Made by a program: the position numbers and the translations under genes. The notes under the pieces were generated by a model. The model did no database searches. It saw only the letters and a program-made list of their open reading frames with translations, and had not been told where the DNA came from. A stretch of DNA of 64,000 bases from contig NZ_LR590484.1 of assembly GCF_901482695.1 (NCBI RefSeq), positions 806,001 to 870,000 on the forward strand. The letters are read 5' to 3'. The stretch comes from Sphingobacterium thalpophilum (GTDB lineage Bacteria > Bacteroidota > Bacteroidia > Sphingobacteriales > Sphingobacteriaceae). Shown one piece after another: positions 45,531 to 54,159 of this stretch. Position 1 is the first letter of the stretch, and the number at the start of each line of letters is the position of its first letter.

Positions 45531-46626
45531 TCACTTGTCCTCCTTCGATGTCAAATATACGAACAGGACGATTGATTTCATCAAAGATTCGCTGAATTCT
45601 TTTGGAGTCGGTATCCGTCAGAAAAATTTGCCCGAAATCATCCTCGGAGACCATCTGCATGAGCTTGCGGGTGCGGCGGTCATCCAGCTTGTCAAAGATA
45701 TCATCCAATAGCAAGAGAGGCTTAAATCCTTTTTTTTGTTGTAAATAGGAATATTGGGCAAGCTTTAACGCAATCAAAAACGATTTTTGCTGGCCTTGAG
45801 AACCAAATTTTTTCAGCGGCATGCCACCATGGATGGTAAATTTCAGGTCATCTTTATGAATTCCCTGAGTGGTACGTTCGAGAATACGGTCACGTTCGAG
45901 ATTTTTTTCAAGAATATTGATAAATGAGTCGGTCATAAGTGGTGACTCATATTCCAGTTGCACAGATTCCGCCGCCTCCGTCAGAAACCGATAATGCCGG
46001 TCAAATTCGGGCTGAAATTCTTCCATGAACGACCTTCTCTTCTGAAAAATAATATTGCCTACCTCTTCAAGCTGAAAATTGAGGATTTCGACTAAGCCCA
46101 GATCCAATACGCTGGTTTGACGTGCCTGCTTCAGCAGGCTGTTGCGTTGAACGAGATACTTATTATAAGCGATCAGTGTATCCAGATATCTGTTGTCCGT
46201 CTGTGAGATGACGTTATCGACAAACTTCCGTCGTTCTTCACTACCATCCGTCACGATAATACTGTCGTTGGGCGATATCATTACCAAGGGAAATAACCCA
46301 ATATGATCCGCCAAACGTAGATAATCTTTTTTATTCTTTTTGAACTGTTTCTTCTGATTCTTTTTTAGGCTACAGGATATGACATCGGAGCTGGATTCTT
46401 TATCAAATTCACCCTGCACCATAAACCAGTCATTTCCAGTTTTGATGTGCTGGGAATCGATCGGATTAAAATAACTTTTACAAAGAGATAGGTAATGGAT
46501 TGCGTCCAGGAGATTGGTTTTTCCGACCCCATTATTGCCGGTAAAAGCATTCACCCCGGGAAGGAATTCCAAAAACGATTCTGAGTAATTTTTAAAGTTT
46601 AGAACAGAAAGTTGCTTGAGCCACAT
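45523..46626 (-). CDS. recF: DNA replication and repair protein RecF
   Basis: 367 residues. SMC-like ATPase that helps load RecA at gaps with RecO and RecR. Walker A GNNGVGKTN (30-38), signature region FGSQGQQKSFLIALKLAQ, Walker B LLLLDDIFDKLDDRR. The start MWLKQLSVLNFKNY is the family start. In many bacteria recF lies close to the origin with dnaA and dnaN; neither is here, but DnaA boxes are 600 bases away. Member of the tilS to crp' minus-strand unit. Confidence 0.95.
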   Translation of the reverse strand: MWLKQLSVLNFKNYSESFLEFLPGVNAFTGNNGVGKTNLLDAIHYLSLCKSYFNPIDSQHIKTGNDWFMVQGEFDKESSSDVISCSLKKNQKKQFKKNKKDYLRLADHIGLFPLVMISPNDSIIVTDGSEERRKFVDNVISQTDNRYLDTLIAYNKYLVQRNSLLKQARQTSVLDLGLVEILNFQLEEVGNIIFQKRRSFMEEFQPEFDRHYRFLTEAAESVQLEYESPLMTDSFINILEKNLERDRILERTTQGIHKDDLKFTIHGGMPLKKFGSQGQQKSFLIALKLAQYSYLQQKKGFKPLLLLDDIFDKLDDRRTRKLMQMVSEDDFGQIFLTDTDSKRIQRIFDEINRPVRIFDIEGGQVNV

Positions 46627-46658
46627 GGCACAAAGATACGCTATTTAAAACGCTAAAA

Positions 46659-46979
46659 TTATTTTATTTCCTCAAAATCCACAAACTCGCCGGCAGTCTC
46701 CGTTCCTTTACGTTCGGGAGTTTCTTTCGGTGGTATATAATCCACCTGGATTTTCCCTTCTGATTGTGGTCGTTTACTTTCCTGCTGAGTCTGCCCCCTA
46801 AATTCATAATAAAAAGTGCTGCCCTGACCTTGGCTGCTATATGCTCCCCCCTGCTGCTGCGCTTTCTTCATCAGCTTTTCAGCTGCCTTGCGCATGGCGA
46901 ATGGTAAGAATAATCTAAATAAATACCTTACTATAAAGTAAACAGCGATTGTAACAAATATAAATTTCAAAAATGCCAT
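46659..46979 (-). CDS. DUF4834 family protein
   Basis: 106 residues. One N-terminal membrane helix (about 3-22, FLKFIFVTIAVYFIVRYLFR) and a basic amphipathic stretch, then a Gln/Gly/Ser-rich flexible tail (AQQQGGAYSSQGQG) and an acidic end. The DUF4834 family is known only in Bacteroidota and has no assigned function. It lies 32 bases upstream of recF in the same direction. Confidence 0.85.
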   Translation of the reverse strand: MAFLKFIFVTIAVYFIVRYLFRLFLPFAMRKAAEKLMKKAQQQGGAYSSQGQGSTFYYEFRGQTQQESKRPQSEGKIQVDYIPPKETPERKGTETAGEFVDFEEIK

Positions 46980-47068
46980 AGTTATTTCGTTGCTATTTTC
47001 TCAAATTTAACCAATAACGAGGTAAACTGTTGTCTTTAAATTGTCAGATCCGAAATTATTAACATATT

Positions 47069-47563
47069 TTAAGACTTTGCCAGCCGAGCTTTCGCTTCCA
47101 GTATTGTACGATAGAGCTCTTCCTGCCGTTGTGTACCCAGTACATAGGTCAATCCATCTTTATCTGTCAGGAAAACCGCATTCTTTCCTCCTGCGTAGAA
47201 TTTAATTTTCCCTTTCGTATGCAGGTTATAAACGGGATTATTAAAAAAGAAAGAGCTATACGGTGCCTTTTCGATCTTTGTTATCGAAGCCAGATCTATT
47301 TTCACAACACGGGTCGACCAGAGGCCGCTGATCAAAATATGGTCCTGAAATACTTCGGTGCGAAACAATACCATGTACATCATGACGATAGAAGTCAGGA
47401 TGATCCCTACTCCCACAATAAAAAATAACTGGCTGGAGATCAGATGGTCCAGATTCAGATAAAATGCTGTAAAACAGAACAACACCAGCACTAAACGTAC
47501 GCTTATCCAAACACGGTCGCGCCCGAGGTATTGGTTTTCAGAATAGAGTACACCTTCTTTCAT
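47069..47563 (-). CDS. Membrane-anchored PH-like protein of unknown function
   Basis: 164 residues. Two membrane helices near the N-terminus (about 21-37 and 46-66), then a beta-rich region (about 72-150) with TEVFQDHILISGLWSTRVVK and IKFYAGGKNAVFLTDKDG, resembling bacterial PH-like domains (bPH2/YdbT family). No catalytic motif. Genes with this layout often sit in housekeeping clusters with unknown roles. It starts 20 bases after the tilS stop and precedes the DUF4834 gene. Confidence 0.65.
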   Translation of the reverse strand: MKEGVLYSENQYLGRDRVWISVRLVLVLFCFTAFYLNLDHLISSQLFFIVGVGIILTSIVMMYMVLFRTEVFQDHILISGLWSTRVVKIDLASITKIEKAPYSSFFFNNPVYNLHTKGKIKFYAGGKNAVFLTDKDGLTYVLGTQRQEELYRTILEAKARLAKS

Positions 47564-47583
47564 TTCTTTTATTTATTGAGATA

Positions 47584-48924
47584 TCAGATATGGGTATTGA
47601 GATCACAGACTAAAGTAAGGACTTTTTTTGTATTGGCGGTAATCTTATAGCGATTGTCCATACGATAATTGGCGACCCAAAGAATATCCCCATTTCCATT
47701 GACTAGGATTGGAATATTTTCCTTTTCAAAAAGACTTATTTTTTTGTTGATAAAGAAATCGCTCAATTTTTTCCGGCCTTCCATGCCCAGTGGGTAAAAG
47801 CTGTCTCCGATCTTCCATGAACGGACTGTCAGGGGAAATACCAGCAGATCATAATCAAACTTTGCCACATTCTTTGCCCTGATGATTGCAAGATCATTTG
47901 ATATACTGGCATGGAAGCAATATTGCTTCCACTCTACTGTGGCCGTCTCCGAAGTGATCAATGCTTCGTCAGAAGATATAAACTCCTTCTTCCGTATAAA
48001 AAGATCTTCTCTGTCCAGTAGCATGTGATAACAATCAGACTGAAACACCCGTCCCGATTCTTTTGTCCAGGCAGCCTGCAGGTCGGCCAGCACAGTCTTG
48101 GAAAAATTAAAAGCCGAGAAAAGCTCATACAATAGGGGTAAGTTGTGAAGGTATTCCTCCAGGTCTTCCTTCCGCACAAGCCAACCTTCTGCAGTAGGCA
48201 AAAAAAGCTTTTTCCGAATAGGGTCAACAAACTGCTGCAGCAGCTGATAAGATTCTTTAAAGTGAGTGATATTCTGTTCAAATACCGCCTCAAAATCAGG
48301 CTGTAGTTTTTTGAAATGTGGAATGATATCAATCCGTATTTTATTTCGGGCATACTTTGTGGAAAAGTTGGACTGATCATCGCGATAGGCAATACCGTAC
48401 TCATTGACATAATGCTCGATTTCGCTGGCCTTTAAAAATAACAAAGGCCGGATTATGCGATCCCGTAAGGGCAAGATCCCCTGAAGTCCCTGTAAGCCAG
48501 TTCCACGTGAAAGATTCAATAAAACCGTTTCGATGTGATCGTTGAGATGCTGGGCAACAGCAATCCGGTCAAACTGAAGTTCGCGTCGAAGCTGTTCGAA
48601 CCAAGTGTAGCGCAGCTCCCGTGCCGCCATCTGAATCGAAATCTGTCTTTCCTTGGCATAGGCTTTCGTCTCAAAATGGTTGACATATATTGGAATACCA
48701 TGTTCCTTGGCAAACCCGCGGACCAACGCCTCATCCAAATCAGAATCTTCACCCCGCAATTGAAAATTGCAATGGGCAATGGCAATGTGAAAACCTGCTT
48801 TCGTAAATAAATGTGCCATCAGCATCGAATCCTTACCGCCACTTACGGTGAGCAATATTTTCTCATGAGGCATCATTAAATGCTCCTTTTCGATATAGCC
48901 CATTAATCTTTCCAGCACATTCAT
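47584..48924 (-). CDS. tilS: tRNA(Ile)-lysidine synthase
   Basis: 446 residues. Changes cytidine 34 of tRNA-Ile(CAU) to lysidine so that it reads AUA; essential in most bacteria. PP-loop ATPase motif SGGKDS (28-33), then HLNDHIETVLLNLSRGTGLQ with catalytic residues, and a C-terminal TilS domain (SFYPLGMEGRKKLSDFFINK). First gene of the minus-strand unit that leads to recF and DUF721; the plus-strand OstA-like gene diverges from it. Confidence 0.95.
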   Translation of the reverse strand: MNVLERLMGYIEKEHLMMPHEKILLTVSGGKDSMLMAHLFTKAGFHIAIAHCNFQLRGEDSDLDEALVRGFAKEHGIPIYVNHFETKAYAKERQISIQMAARELRYTWFEQLRRELQFDRIAVAQHLNDHIETVLLNLSRGTGLQGLQGILPLRDRIIRPLLFLKASEIEHYVNEYGIAYRDDQSNFSTKYARNKIRIDIIPHFKKLQPDFEAVFEQNITHFKESYQLLQQFVDPIRKKLFLPTAEGWLVRKEDLEEYLHNLPLLYELFSAFNFSKTVLADLQAAWTKESGRVFQSDCYHMLLDREDLFIRKKEFISSDEALITSETATVEWKQYCFHASISNDLAIIRAKNVAKFDYDLLVFPLTVRSWKIGDSFYPLGMEGRKKLSDFFINKKISLFEKENIPILVNGNGDILWVANYRMDNRYKITANTKKVLTLVCDLNTHI

Positions 48925-49010
48925 ATAACAAAGTTACGGTATATTTTTCCGGATTGATAAATTCGTATCTTAAAATTTGTGAAATCCAATAAAGTAGCCA
49001 TTAAAATCCA

Positions 49011-49018
49011 TATTTTTG
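49011..49018 (+). promoter_or_regulatory. -7-like element next to the OstA-like gene
   Basis: TATTTTTG, exact TAnnTTTG match, ending five bases before the GTG at 49024; no -33 TTG at the right distance. It overlaps the longer reading frame and may be chance. Confidence 0.3.
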
Positions 49019-49023
49019 CCCTT

Positions 49024-51498
49024 GTGAAACAATACATTTTTACCCTTATTGTATTTATTTTAACAGGCTTTGCGGCGCGGGCGCAAAAGCAGGACGAATT
49101 GCGTCTGCTATCATCTTCCTATAGCGTATTCAATTCCAAAACAGGCAATGCCATGTTTTACCGCCCTGTCTATGAGCACCTGGGCTCCACGTTATCTTCC
49201 GATAGCGGTTACCTGCACAACGATAAAATCGGCCGGCAATTTTTCGAAGCCTATGGCAATGTGATTATCACTCAACCAGACGGCACCCAAATATTTTCCA
49301 ACAAATTGCATTACGAGGCCGCCATGCAGCTCGCAACCTTGACAGGGACAGTGCGCATGGTCAGCGCCAATGGATCCACATTGACGACCGATCACCTAGT
49401 TTATAATATGCGAAGCAAAATCGGAAACTACTATAGCGGCGGCCGGATCCTGTCGGGGAGCGACACCATCACCAGCCAACGTGCTACTTATTTCGAAAAT
49501 ACAGGTGAGTCATATTTCAATCAGAAAGTAGTCGTCCGGTCTACCAATGTCAAAGTATACACTGACTCGATGAAATATAACGGCAACACCCGCATTACCG
49601 AATTCTATGGCCCGACCAACATAAAGGGTAATAAAGGCGAAAACTTATATACGGAAAAGGGACGTTACCATATGGCTACTGGCCAAGCTTATTTTTCGAA
49701 AAACAATCTTTATACTGAAGGAACTAAATTTCTGAAAGGCGACAGCCTTTTTTATGACCGCCAGGGCGGCATTGGAAAAGCGGTCAAGAACGTGGTCTTT
49801 GTAGACACGTTGGACAAGTTTTATGCTTATGGTGGCTATGGTCTCTATAATAGCAAAAGTGAATCCATCACGATGACCGACAAGCCGCTGGTGGTCTCTG
49901 TTGTCAAAAAAGATTCGTCCCAAAAGGATAACACTGGATCCCCGTTTTCTCCTGTACAGCAAAAAGCGGACACCACGGAAAAAAAAGAAATCAAAGCGAA
50001 CAAAAAATCGGAAAAGGAACCTCAGCAGAATAAAGAAGCAGATCGCAAAACCGCAGCACCCCAGACGGCGGCTACTGACAAAACGAAAGGCACTGTTCCA
50101 CGAGAAAATGATCTACCTGAAAGTTCCCAGATGGATTCGGTTTTCATGACCGCTGACACCTTATTCTCCCAGCTGATTTTGCGGAAGAACTATATTGCCC
50201 GCGATTTTAAACTGGACCGCGAAGGCGGAGCCATCGAAGACGACGATGAGGTCGACTACGGCGAAAGTGACTCCACAATGACCGGTACCGATTCGATCGG
50301 CATCAAAAATATCGCCGATAGCCTCCAAAAAAGTACAGATACCCTACTTAAAAAGGAGCTGAAAAGGCCTGCTATCGAAAAAACTGACAAAAAAACACCC
50401 GATACGATCACGGCAGGCAAAACTCGTGCTCCGAAAAAAACACCCGTAGTGGCAGGCGACCAAAACCGGATCGAGATTGAGAAAAATTTGAAAGCCGACA
50501 GCGTACTGCGCCGGAGAGCTGTAATCCCCAAAGGAGGCGAGTCCGACAAGTTAATGGGTGATGCCTTAAAAAATGCGCAAGCGGGACAACGCGATTCTGT
50601 TCCTCAGGATACCGCCAAGACAAGGATCATAAAAGCTTACTACAACGCAAGGCTATTTAAATCTGACCTTCAGGCTGTAGCCGATTCCATGTACTATGGT
50701 ATGCAGGACTCCATGTTCAGACTAATGGGTAAACCGATGATGTGGGCTGAAAATTCACAGATTTCAGCCGACACGATATTCCTGCAAATAAAAAATCAGA
50801 AACTGGACAATTCCCTTCTGGTCGGAAATGCGTTTATGGTCAATGCGACCAGCGACTCTCTGAAGTTTAATCAGATCAAAGGAAGAAAGATCACCAGTTT
50901 CTTTACCAACAACCGTATGGAGCGGCTATTTGTAGATGGCAATGCCGAAAATATTTTCTACAATATCGACGAAAAAACGAATATTGCGACTGAGCTGGTC
51001 CATGATCGAAGCAGCCGGTTTAAGATCCTGATGGAGGACAATAAGCTCAAGGAATATGTTTCTATCCGGAAAGTGGACGGAAAGGTCTATCCGATCGCCG
51101 AAGTCACTGCCGACAAAGAGTTCCTGCCCAACTTCATCTGGCGGCCGGAAGATCGTCCCAAATCAAAAGAAGATCTTTTAAATAGAAAACGGGATCTCTC
51201 AAAAGCGTCCTTTACAGTTCCTACTGAAAAAGAGGGACAAGACGGTGGTAATAGTAAAGCTGAGCAGCAGGGCGGAGTCAAGGCTGGCGGCAGCGCAAGC
51301 GAGAATAAAGCCAGCAAAACAACAACAGAAGCCCCAAAACCAGCGAACGCAATGGACAAAACGCCGGCAAAGCCAGCTGAAACAGTGAATAAGCCCTCAA
51401 AAAACCTCACGGCCAAAGATTCTGTAACTACCCGCCCCGCGGTCGTACCAGTCAAAGCTGATAAGCTAGGCGACGACAAACCGAAAGAAACAAAATAA
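49024..51498 (+). CDS. OstA/LptA-like protein
   Basis: 824 residues from the GTG at 49024, preferred because it gives a clean signal peptide (KQYIFTLIVFILTGFAARAQ); a GTG at 48979 lengthens the leader by 15 residues. The mature N-terminal half has repeated OstA beta-strands (VIITQPDGTQIFSNKLHYE, LATLTGTVRMVS, ITEFYGPTNIKG) as in LptA, the periplasmic bridge for lipopolysaccharide. A Lys/Glu/Thr-rich low-complexity insert (about 300-390 and 470-520) interrupts the fold, and a second OstA-like block follows before a Pro/Ala/Lys-rich tail. Far longer than E. coli LptA, as usual in Bacteroidota. Confidence 0.85.
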   Translation: MKQYIFTLIVFILTGFAARAQKQDELRLLSSSYSVFNSKTGNAMFYRPVYEHLGSTLSSDSGYLHNDKIGRQFFEAYGNVIITQPDGTQIFSNKLHYEAAMQLATLTGTVRMVSANGSTLTTDHLVYNMRSKIGNYYSGGRILSGSDTITSQRATYFENTGESYFNQKVVVRSTNVKVYTDSMKYNGNTRITEFYGPTNIKGNKGENLYTEKGRYHMATGQAYFSKNNLYTEGTKFLKGDSLFYDRQGGIGKAVKNVVFVDTLDKFYAYGGYGLYNSKSESITMTDKPLVVSVVKKDSSQKDNTGSPFSPVQQKADTTEKKEIKANKKSEKEPQQNKEADRKTAAPQTAATDKTKGTVPRENDLPESSQMDSVFMTADTLFSQLILRKNYIARDFKLDREGGAIEDDDEVDYGESDSTMTGTDSIGIKNIADSLQKSTDTLLKKELKRPAIEKTDKKTPDTITAGKTRAPKKTPVVAGDQNRIEIEKNLKADSVLRRRAVIPKGGESDKLMGDALKNAQAGQRDSVPQDTAKTRIIKAYYNARLFKSDLQAVADSMYYGMQDSMFRLMGKPMMWAENSQISADTIFLQIKNQKLDNSLLVGNAFMVNATSDSLKFNQIKGRKITSFFTNNRMERLFVDGNAENIFYNIDEKTNIATELVHDRSSRFKILMEDNKLKEYVSIRKVDGKVYPIAEVTADKEFLPNFIWRPEDRPKSKEDLLNRKRDLSKASFTVPTEKEGQDGGNSKAEQQGGVKAGGSASENKASKTTTEAPKPANAMDKTPAKPAETVNKPSKNLTAKDSVTTRPAVVPVKADKLGDDKPKETK

Positions 51499-51535
51499 AA
51501 AAAGAGCGGATCTCAGCATATGATCCGCTCTTTTT
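51499..51535 (+). terminator. Bidirectional terminator between the OstA-like gene and rdgB
   Basis: AAAAAGAGCGGATC (51499-51512), 9-base loop, GATCCGCTCTTTTT (51522-51535), starting at the base after the stop. Confidence 0.9.
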
Positions 51536-51564
51536 ATATGCGTTGCCCTCAGCTCAACATGGTG

Positions 51565-52140
51565 TTATATCGTCTTCAGGAAATCGGCTAGCTTACCGAC
51601 GGCTATCGCTCGATGGCTAATGGCATTTTTTTCTACAGCACTCATCTCCGCAAATGTCCTGTCATAACCTTCCGGAATAAAAATGGGGTCGTAACCAAAG
51701 CCGTCTGAACCGCGTCGGCCGTCGACGATCCTGCCTTCAATACTCCCCTCAAAAAAATGCTGCTTTTCATTGAGATACAGCGAAATCACCGTTTTGAACC
51801 GTGCTTTGCGATTGGGGTTATCGCCGAGTTTTTCGAGCACAAGATCAATATTCTTTTCCATATTGCGCGAACCCGAATAACGGGCGGAATAGACCCCTGG
51901 CTCTCCGTTTAGGGCATCAATCTCGAGACCCGAATCATCGCCAAAGCAATAAAGACCATATTTGTTGACCAAATAATCTGTTTTTTGCTGGGCATTTTCT
52001 TCAAAAGTCTTTCCGGTTTCAGGAATATCATCGTGGCAGTCGATATCATTCAGGCTTTTAATCGTAAAAGCATTGCCTACGATTGCCTGCACTTCTTCCA
52101 GTTTATGGGCATTGTTGGTGGCAAACACAAGTTCTAGCAT
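51565..52140 (-). CDS. rdgB: Non-canonical purine NTP pyrophosphatase (RdgB/HAM1)
   Basis: 191 residues. Hydrolyses ITP, dITP and XTP to the monophosphate to keep deaminated purines out of nucleic acids. Blocks: LVFATNNAHKLEEVQAI (N-terminal), FGDDSGLEIDALNGEPGVYS and GSDGFGYDPIFIPEG, with the closing SHRAIAVGKLADFL. All are standard for the family. Starts 29 bases after the stop of the gene upstream, likely the same RNA. Confidence 0.95.
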   Translation of the reverse strand: MLELVFATNNAHKLEEVQAIVGNAFTIKSLNDIDCHDDIPETGKTFEENAQQKTDYLVNKYGLYCFGDDSGLEIDALNGEPGVYSARYSGSRNMEKNIDLVLEKLGDNPNRKARFKTVISLYLNEKQHFFEGSIEGRIVDGRRGSDGFGYDPIFIPEGYDRTFAEMSAVEKNAISHRAIAVGKLADFLKTI

Positions 52141-52169
52141 CTTCTGATCGTCTAAAATTAAAAAAGCAA

Positions 52170-52832
52170 TTAAGAATTAATAAATGTTTTGAATTCATTC
52201 CAGAATAGTTTCTTTTTCTGCACATCGGCAAACATTTCCTCAAAACTGAAAGTATTGAACACGGTGGCGACCCGTCCTTTCATATAGGAATTATGCGCTA
52301 TGGCGGGCAGTTTCAGTGAGGTTGGCTCTACCCCTAACAAAATAATCTTCGTAGGCTGAAAAAACTGCATAATGCGCTTGAAGTCATTCGGATTATGAGG
52401 ATTTGCCAAATTCACGACCGCCACAGTTTCCTTTGTTAGCTTCATGGCACCGATTGTTTTTTCAAATGCATCAAGCGCTGCCGGAGAGAAGTATGGATAC
52501 TGCTCGTAGCGCAGGATAAACAGTATCCCCTGCTCTTTGCTTCCCTGATAGGTAAACTCACCGCCCAGTACTTCGAGCTGATTTACCGAAGCGGTCAATG
52601 GAGCAGTCCCACCGGCTGAAACGGCTAATTCTTCATTGACGCCAATAGCAATATACGTCGCGTCCTTCTTTTCCGGATCTGACAAAAGCGACTCCTGTCC
52701 TACCGTCGTGGAAGCTGCTTGTTGTACCTGTAGTTTATTTAATTCTGACCGAAAATCAAACCCACTGGTAAAAATCGTTTCACCCATTAAAGCTTGAAGC
52801 GCTACCGGATTGTCTGTCGTTAGATTGCTCAT
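52170..52832 (-). CDS. Unknown protein, possibly a polymerase III psi-like subunit
   Basis: 220 residues from the Met at 52832 (frame open to 52871). The first 130 residues are not recognised. The C-terminal part has a strand TKIILLGVEPTSLKLP, then AHNSYMKGRVATVFNTFSFE and DVQKKKLFWNEFKTFI; the order strand, short helix, Leu/Phe-rich 'sleeve' and a K-x-x-W helix resembles the HolD (psi) fold. This reading is from general shape only. The downstream neighbour is rdgB, both minus strand. Confidence 0.5.
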   Translation of the reverse strand: MSNLTTDNPVALQALMGETIFTSGFDFRSELNKLQVQQAASTTVGQESLLSDPEKKDATYIAIGVNEELAVSAGGTAPLTASVNQLEVLGGEFTYQGSKEQGILFILRYEQYPYFSPAALDAFEKTIGAMKLTKETVAVVNLANPHNPNDFKRIMQFFQPTKIILLGVEPTSLKLPAIAHNSYMKGRVATVFNTFSFEEMFADVQKKKLFWNEFKTFINS

Positions 52833-52877
52833 TACTGAAAAAATATTAACGAGGGTAAAGATAAGGAACATCGTCCA

Positions 52878-52908
52878 AAAGAAAGAAGGAGCGATCCCTC
52901 GCTCCTTC
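52878..52908 (-). terminator. Terminator after the deoxyhypusine synthase-like gene
   Basis: GAAGGAGCGA (52885-52894), loop TCCC, TCGCTCCTTC (52899-52908); on the minus strand the stem is followed by a T-rich run TTTCTTTT. Confidence 0.75.
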
Positions 52909-52924
52909 CTGTATGTTCATCTGA

Positions 52925-53905
52925 TTAATGTCCTAAGATGTAAGAGAAAATCAGCGGCGCGACGATCGTTGCATCAGACTCGACGATGAATTTCGGTGTA
53001 TCGACATCCAATTTTCCCCAGGTGATTTTTTCATTAGGTACTGCACCTGAGTACGAACCATAAGAAGTTGTGGAATCCGAAATTTGGCAGAAATAAGCCC
53101 AGAAAGGTACTTCTTCCCATTCCAGATCCTGATACATCATTGGTACAACACAAATCGGAAAATCTCCGGAGATACCCCCAGCAATCTGGAAGAACCCTAC
53201 CCCTTTGCCCCCTGAATTATTGCGGTACCACTCTGTCAGATATACCATGTATTCGATACCGGATTTAACGGTGCTTGCCTTTAACTTACCTTTGATGACA
53301 TTTGAAGCAAAGATATTACCGGTGGTGGAATCTTCCCATCCCGGACAGACGATAGGCAAGTTTTTCTCGGCAGCTGCAACAATCCATGAATCTTTCGGAT
53401 CAATTTCATAGTATTGCTCCAACACACCGGAATTAACAACCTGATAAAGGAATTCGTGTGGCAAATAGCGTTCTCCTTTTGCTTCAGCGGCATGCCATAC
53501 ATCCTCAAGATGTTTCTGCAAACGGCGAAAAGCCTCTTCTTCTGGTATACAGGTGTCTGTGACACGGTTATAATGATTATCCAGCAATTCTCTTTCCTGC
53601 TCTGCAGTCAGATCTCTATAGTTTGGGATTCTTTTGTAATGCGAGTGCGCAACAAGGTTCATCACATCTTCTTCCAAATTGGCGCCAGTACATGAAATAA
53701 AATGTACTTTATCCTGACGAATCATTTCTGCCAAGGAAACACCCAATTCGGCAGTTGACATTGCTCCACCCAGGGAGATCAACATTTTTCCACCATCCAA
53801 AAGATGCTCCTCGTAACCTTTCGCAGCATCTACCAATGCTGCAGCGTTAAAGTGACGGTAATTATGCTCAATAAATTGAGAAATAGGTCCTTTTTGAGTA
53901 CTCAT
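52925..53905 (-). CDS. Deoxyhypusine synthase family protein
   Basis: 326 residues. Deoxyhypusine synthase fold: NAD-binding blocks LISLGGAMSTAELG and FISCTGANLEED, ICPGWEDSTTGN-type loop (IVCPGWEDST), GFFQIAGGISGDFP, and the lysine in NEKITWGKLD at the place of the catalytic Lys. In archaea and eukaryotes the enzyme modifies eIF5A, which bacteria lack, so bacterial members probably transfer the aminobutyl group of spermidine to another acceptor, as in homospermidine synthase. Expressed alone. Confidence 0.88.
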   Translation of the reverse strand: MSTQKGPISQFIEHNYRHFNAAALVDAAKGYEEHLLDGGKMLISLGGAMSTAELGVSLAEMIRQDKVHFISCTGANLEEDVMNLVAHSHYKRIPNYRDLTAEQERELLDNHYNRVTDTCIPEEEAFRRLQKHLEDVWHAAEAKGERYLPHEFLYQVVNSGVLEQYYEIDPKDSWIVAAAEKNLPIVCPGWEDSTTGNIFASNVIKGKLKASTVKSGIEYMVYLTEWYRNNSGGKGVGFFQIAGGISGDFPICVVPMMYQDLEWEEVPFWAYFCQISDSTTSYGSYSGAVPNEKITWGKLDVDTPKFIVESDATIVAPLIFSYILGH

Positions 53906-54036
53906 GATATGTTCTAACTTTTATAAAAAAATAAGTACCGCAAAGGTACTGAATAATATCTATTTTAACTCCTTATCGGCATAAAAACAGGTCGAGGCCA
54001 CCCATTTTTTAACAAATGTAAAAAGACTGACCAATT

Positions 54037-54147
54037 TCATTTTTTCAGCAACTTTGAAAAAATGAAATAGGCAGCGGCCAGAAAAATTATAATAATAACG
54101 AGGACAACAACTTCCTGTGTACCGATTCCCCAACTCATACTATTCAT
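54037..54147 (-). CDS. 36-residue membrane micro-protein
   Basis: From ATG 54147 to TGA 54037. The sequence starts MNSMSWGIGTQEVVVLV and continues as one membrane helix, ending KLLKK. GIGTQE before a hydrophobic helix recalls the start of TatA-like proteins, but the amphipathic helix that TatA needs is absent. It begins 12 bases after the epimerase stop on the same strand, so it is probably in the same operon. A further region to 53906 holds nothing else. Too short for usual gene calling, but composition and position favour a real gene. Confidence 0.6.
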   Translation of the reverse strand: MNSMSWGIGTQEVVVLVIIIIFLAAAYFIFSKLLKK

Positions 54148-54159
54148 CGTAACGTTTCA

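Noticed and set aside
49901..50149. Lys-rich plus-strand ORF inside the OstA-like gene
   Set aside because: Product of low-complexity A-rich coding sequence read in another frame.
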